In this document: positions 5,128 through 5,203 of the stretch, one piece after another | Layout: the number at the start of each line of letters is the position of its first letter | Position numbering within the stretch: position 1 is the stretch's first letter | Source: a bacterium | GTDB taxonomy: Bacteria; Patescibacteria; Paceibacteria; UBA9973; SBAW01 | DNA: 5,203 nt | Direction: 5' to 3' | Assembly (NCBI GenBank): GCA_021825025.1 | Contig: JAKAIP010000060.1 | Coordinates: 1-5,203 of the forward strand | Position numbers and translations under genes: made by a program | Notes under the pieces: generated by a model | Told to the model about the DNA's origin: nothing | Database searches by the model: none | The model's input: the letters and a program-made list of their open reading frames with translations, nothing else

Positions 5128-5203
5128 CACGCTACTCCTGTAAGTTGGTCCGGAGTCATCCTACGCTTGAGACTGGCAAAAGGAAACCCCGCGACAGCTG
5201 ACG
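5127..5203 (-). CDS. C-terminal 24 residues of an unidentified upstream gene
   Basis: One minus-strand frame is open from the window edge for 24 codons, ending FPFASLKRRMTPDQLTGVA and a TGA at 5129-5127 that shares its A with the tmk ATG (TGATG). The other two frames on this strand stop earlier, at the TAG and TGA codons around 5165-5155. The exact stop/start overlap and the embedded tmk ribosome site make this the probable end of a gene in the same operon. The fragment is too short to name; a basic helix followed by a polar tail is all that can be said. Confidence 0.55.
   Translation of the reverse strand, partial: SAVAGFPFASLKRRMTPDQLTGVA
5135..5140 (-). promoter_or_regulatory. Shine-Dalgarno of tmk inside the end of the upstream gene
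   Basis: CAGGAG on the minus strand lies 7 nt from the ATG at 5127, favouring that start over the GTG one codon earlier. It sits within the last codons of the upstream reading frame, the usual arrangement for coupled translation. Confidence 0.7.

Overview
The window comes from a compact bacterial chromosome, and every gene I can support lies on the minus strand. I suspect a Candidate Phyla Radiation (Patescibacteria, Parcubacteria-like) organism. The grounds are the IleS subtype, the tight packing of house-keeping genes and the ArgS signature motif. This is inference from protein style; there is no 16S rRNA in the window. TGA ends argS, the small downstream ORF and the gene before tmk, so the standard stop code applies. 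The TGA-recoding Gracilibacteria and Absconditabacteria are therefore unlikely.

Reading in the direction of transcription (high to low coordinates): the last 24 codons of an unidentified gene (5203-5127) overlap the start of tmk (thymidylate kinase, 5127-4498) at TGATG. A strong intrinsic terminator (4471-4445) closes that unit. glyA (serine hydroxymethyltransferase, 4424-3162) follows, starting from an extended -10 promoter placed so that transcription should begin at its ATG. A 181-base gap between glyA and argS is not empty. It holds a third extended -10 promoter, a nested long-hairpin structure beginning at the expected start site, and a terminator, which together look like a small RNA gene of about 130 nt. 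argS (arginyl-tRNA synthetase, 2980-1325) starts from the same kind of leaderless promoter as glyA. An 82-residue basic orphan protein (1245-997) follows argS and ends at a terminator (979-955). ileS (isoleucyl-tRNA synthetase, eukaryote-like/type 2 form) begins at 920 and runs off the left edge after 306 residues.

Functionally this is core metabolism and translation. GlyA supplies glycine and methylene-tetrahydrofolate, Tmk makes dTDP for DNA synthesis, and ArgS and IleS charge tRNAs. No mobile elements, CRISPR arrays, tRNAs or rRNAs were seen, and no plus-strand gene is credible. The interest lies in the non-coding architecture: repeated terminator/promoter/start-codon packing, leaderless starts, and the candidate structured RNA.
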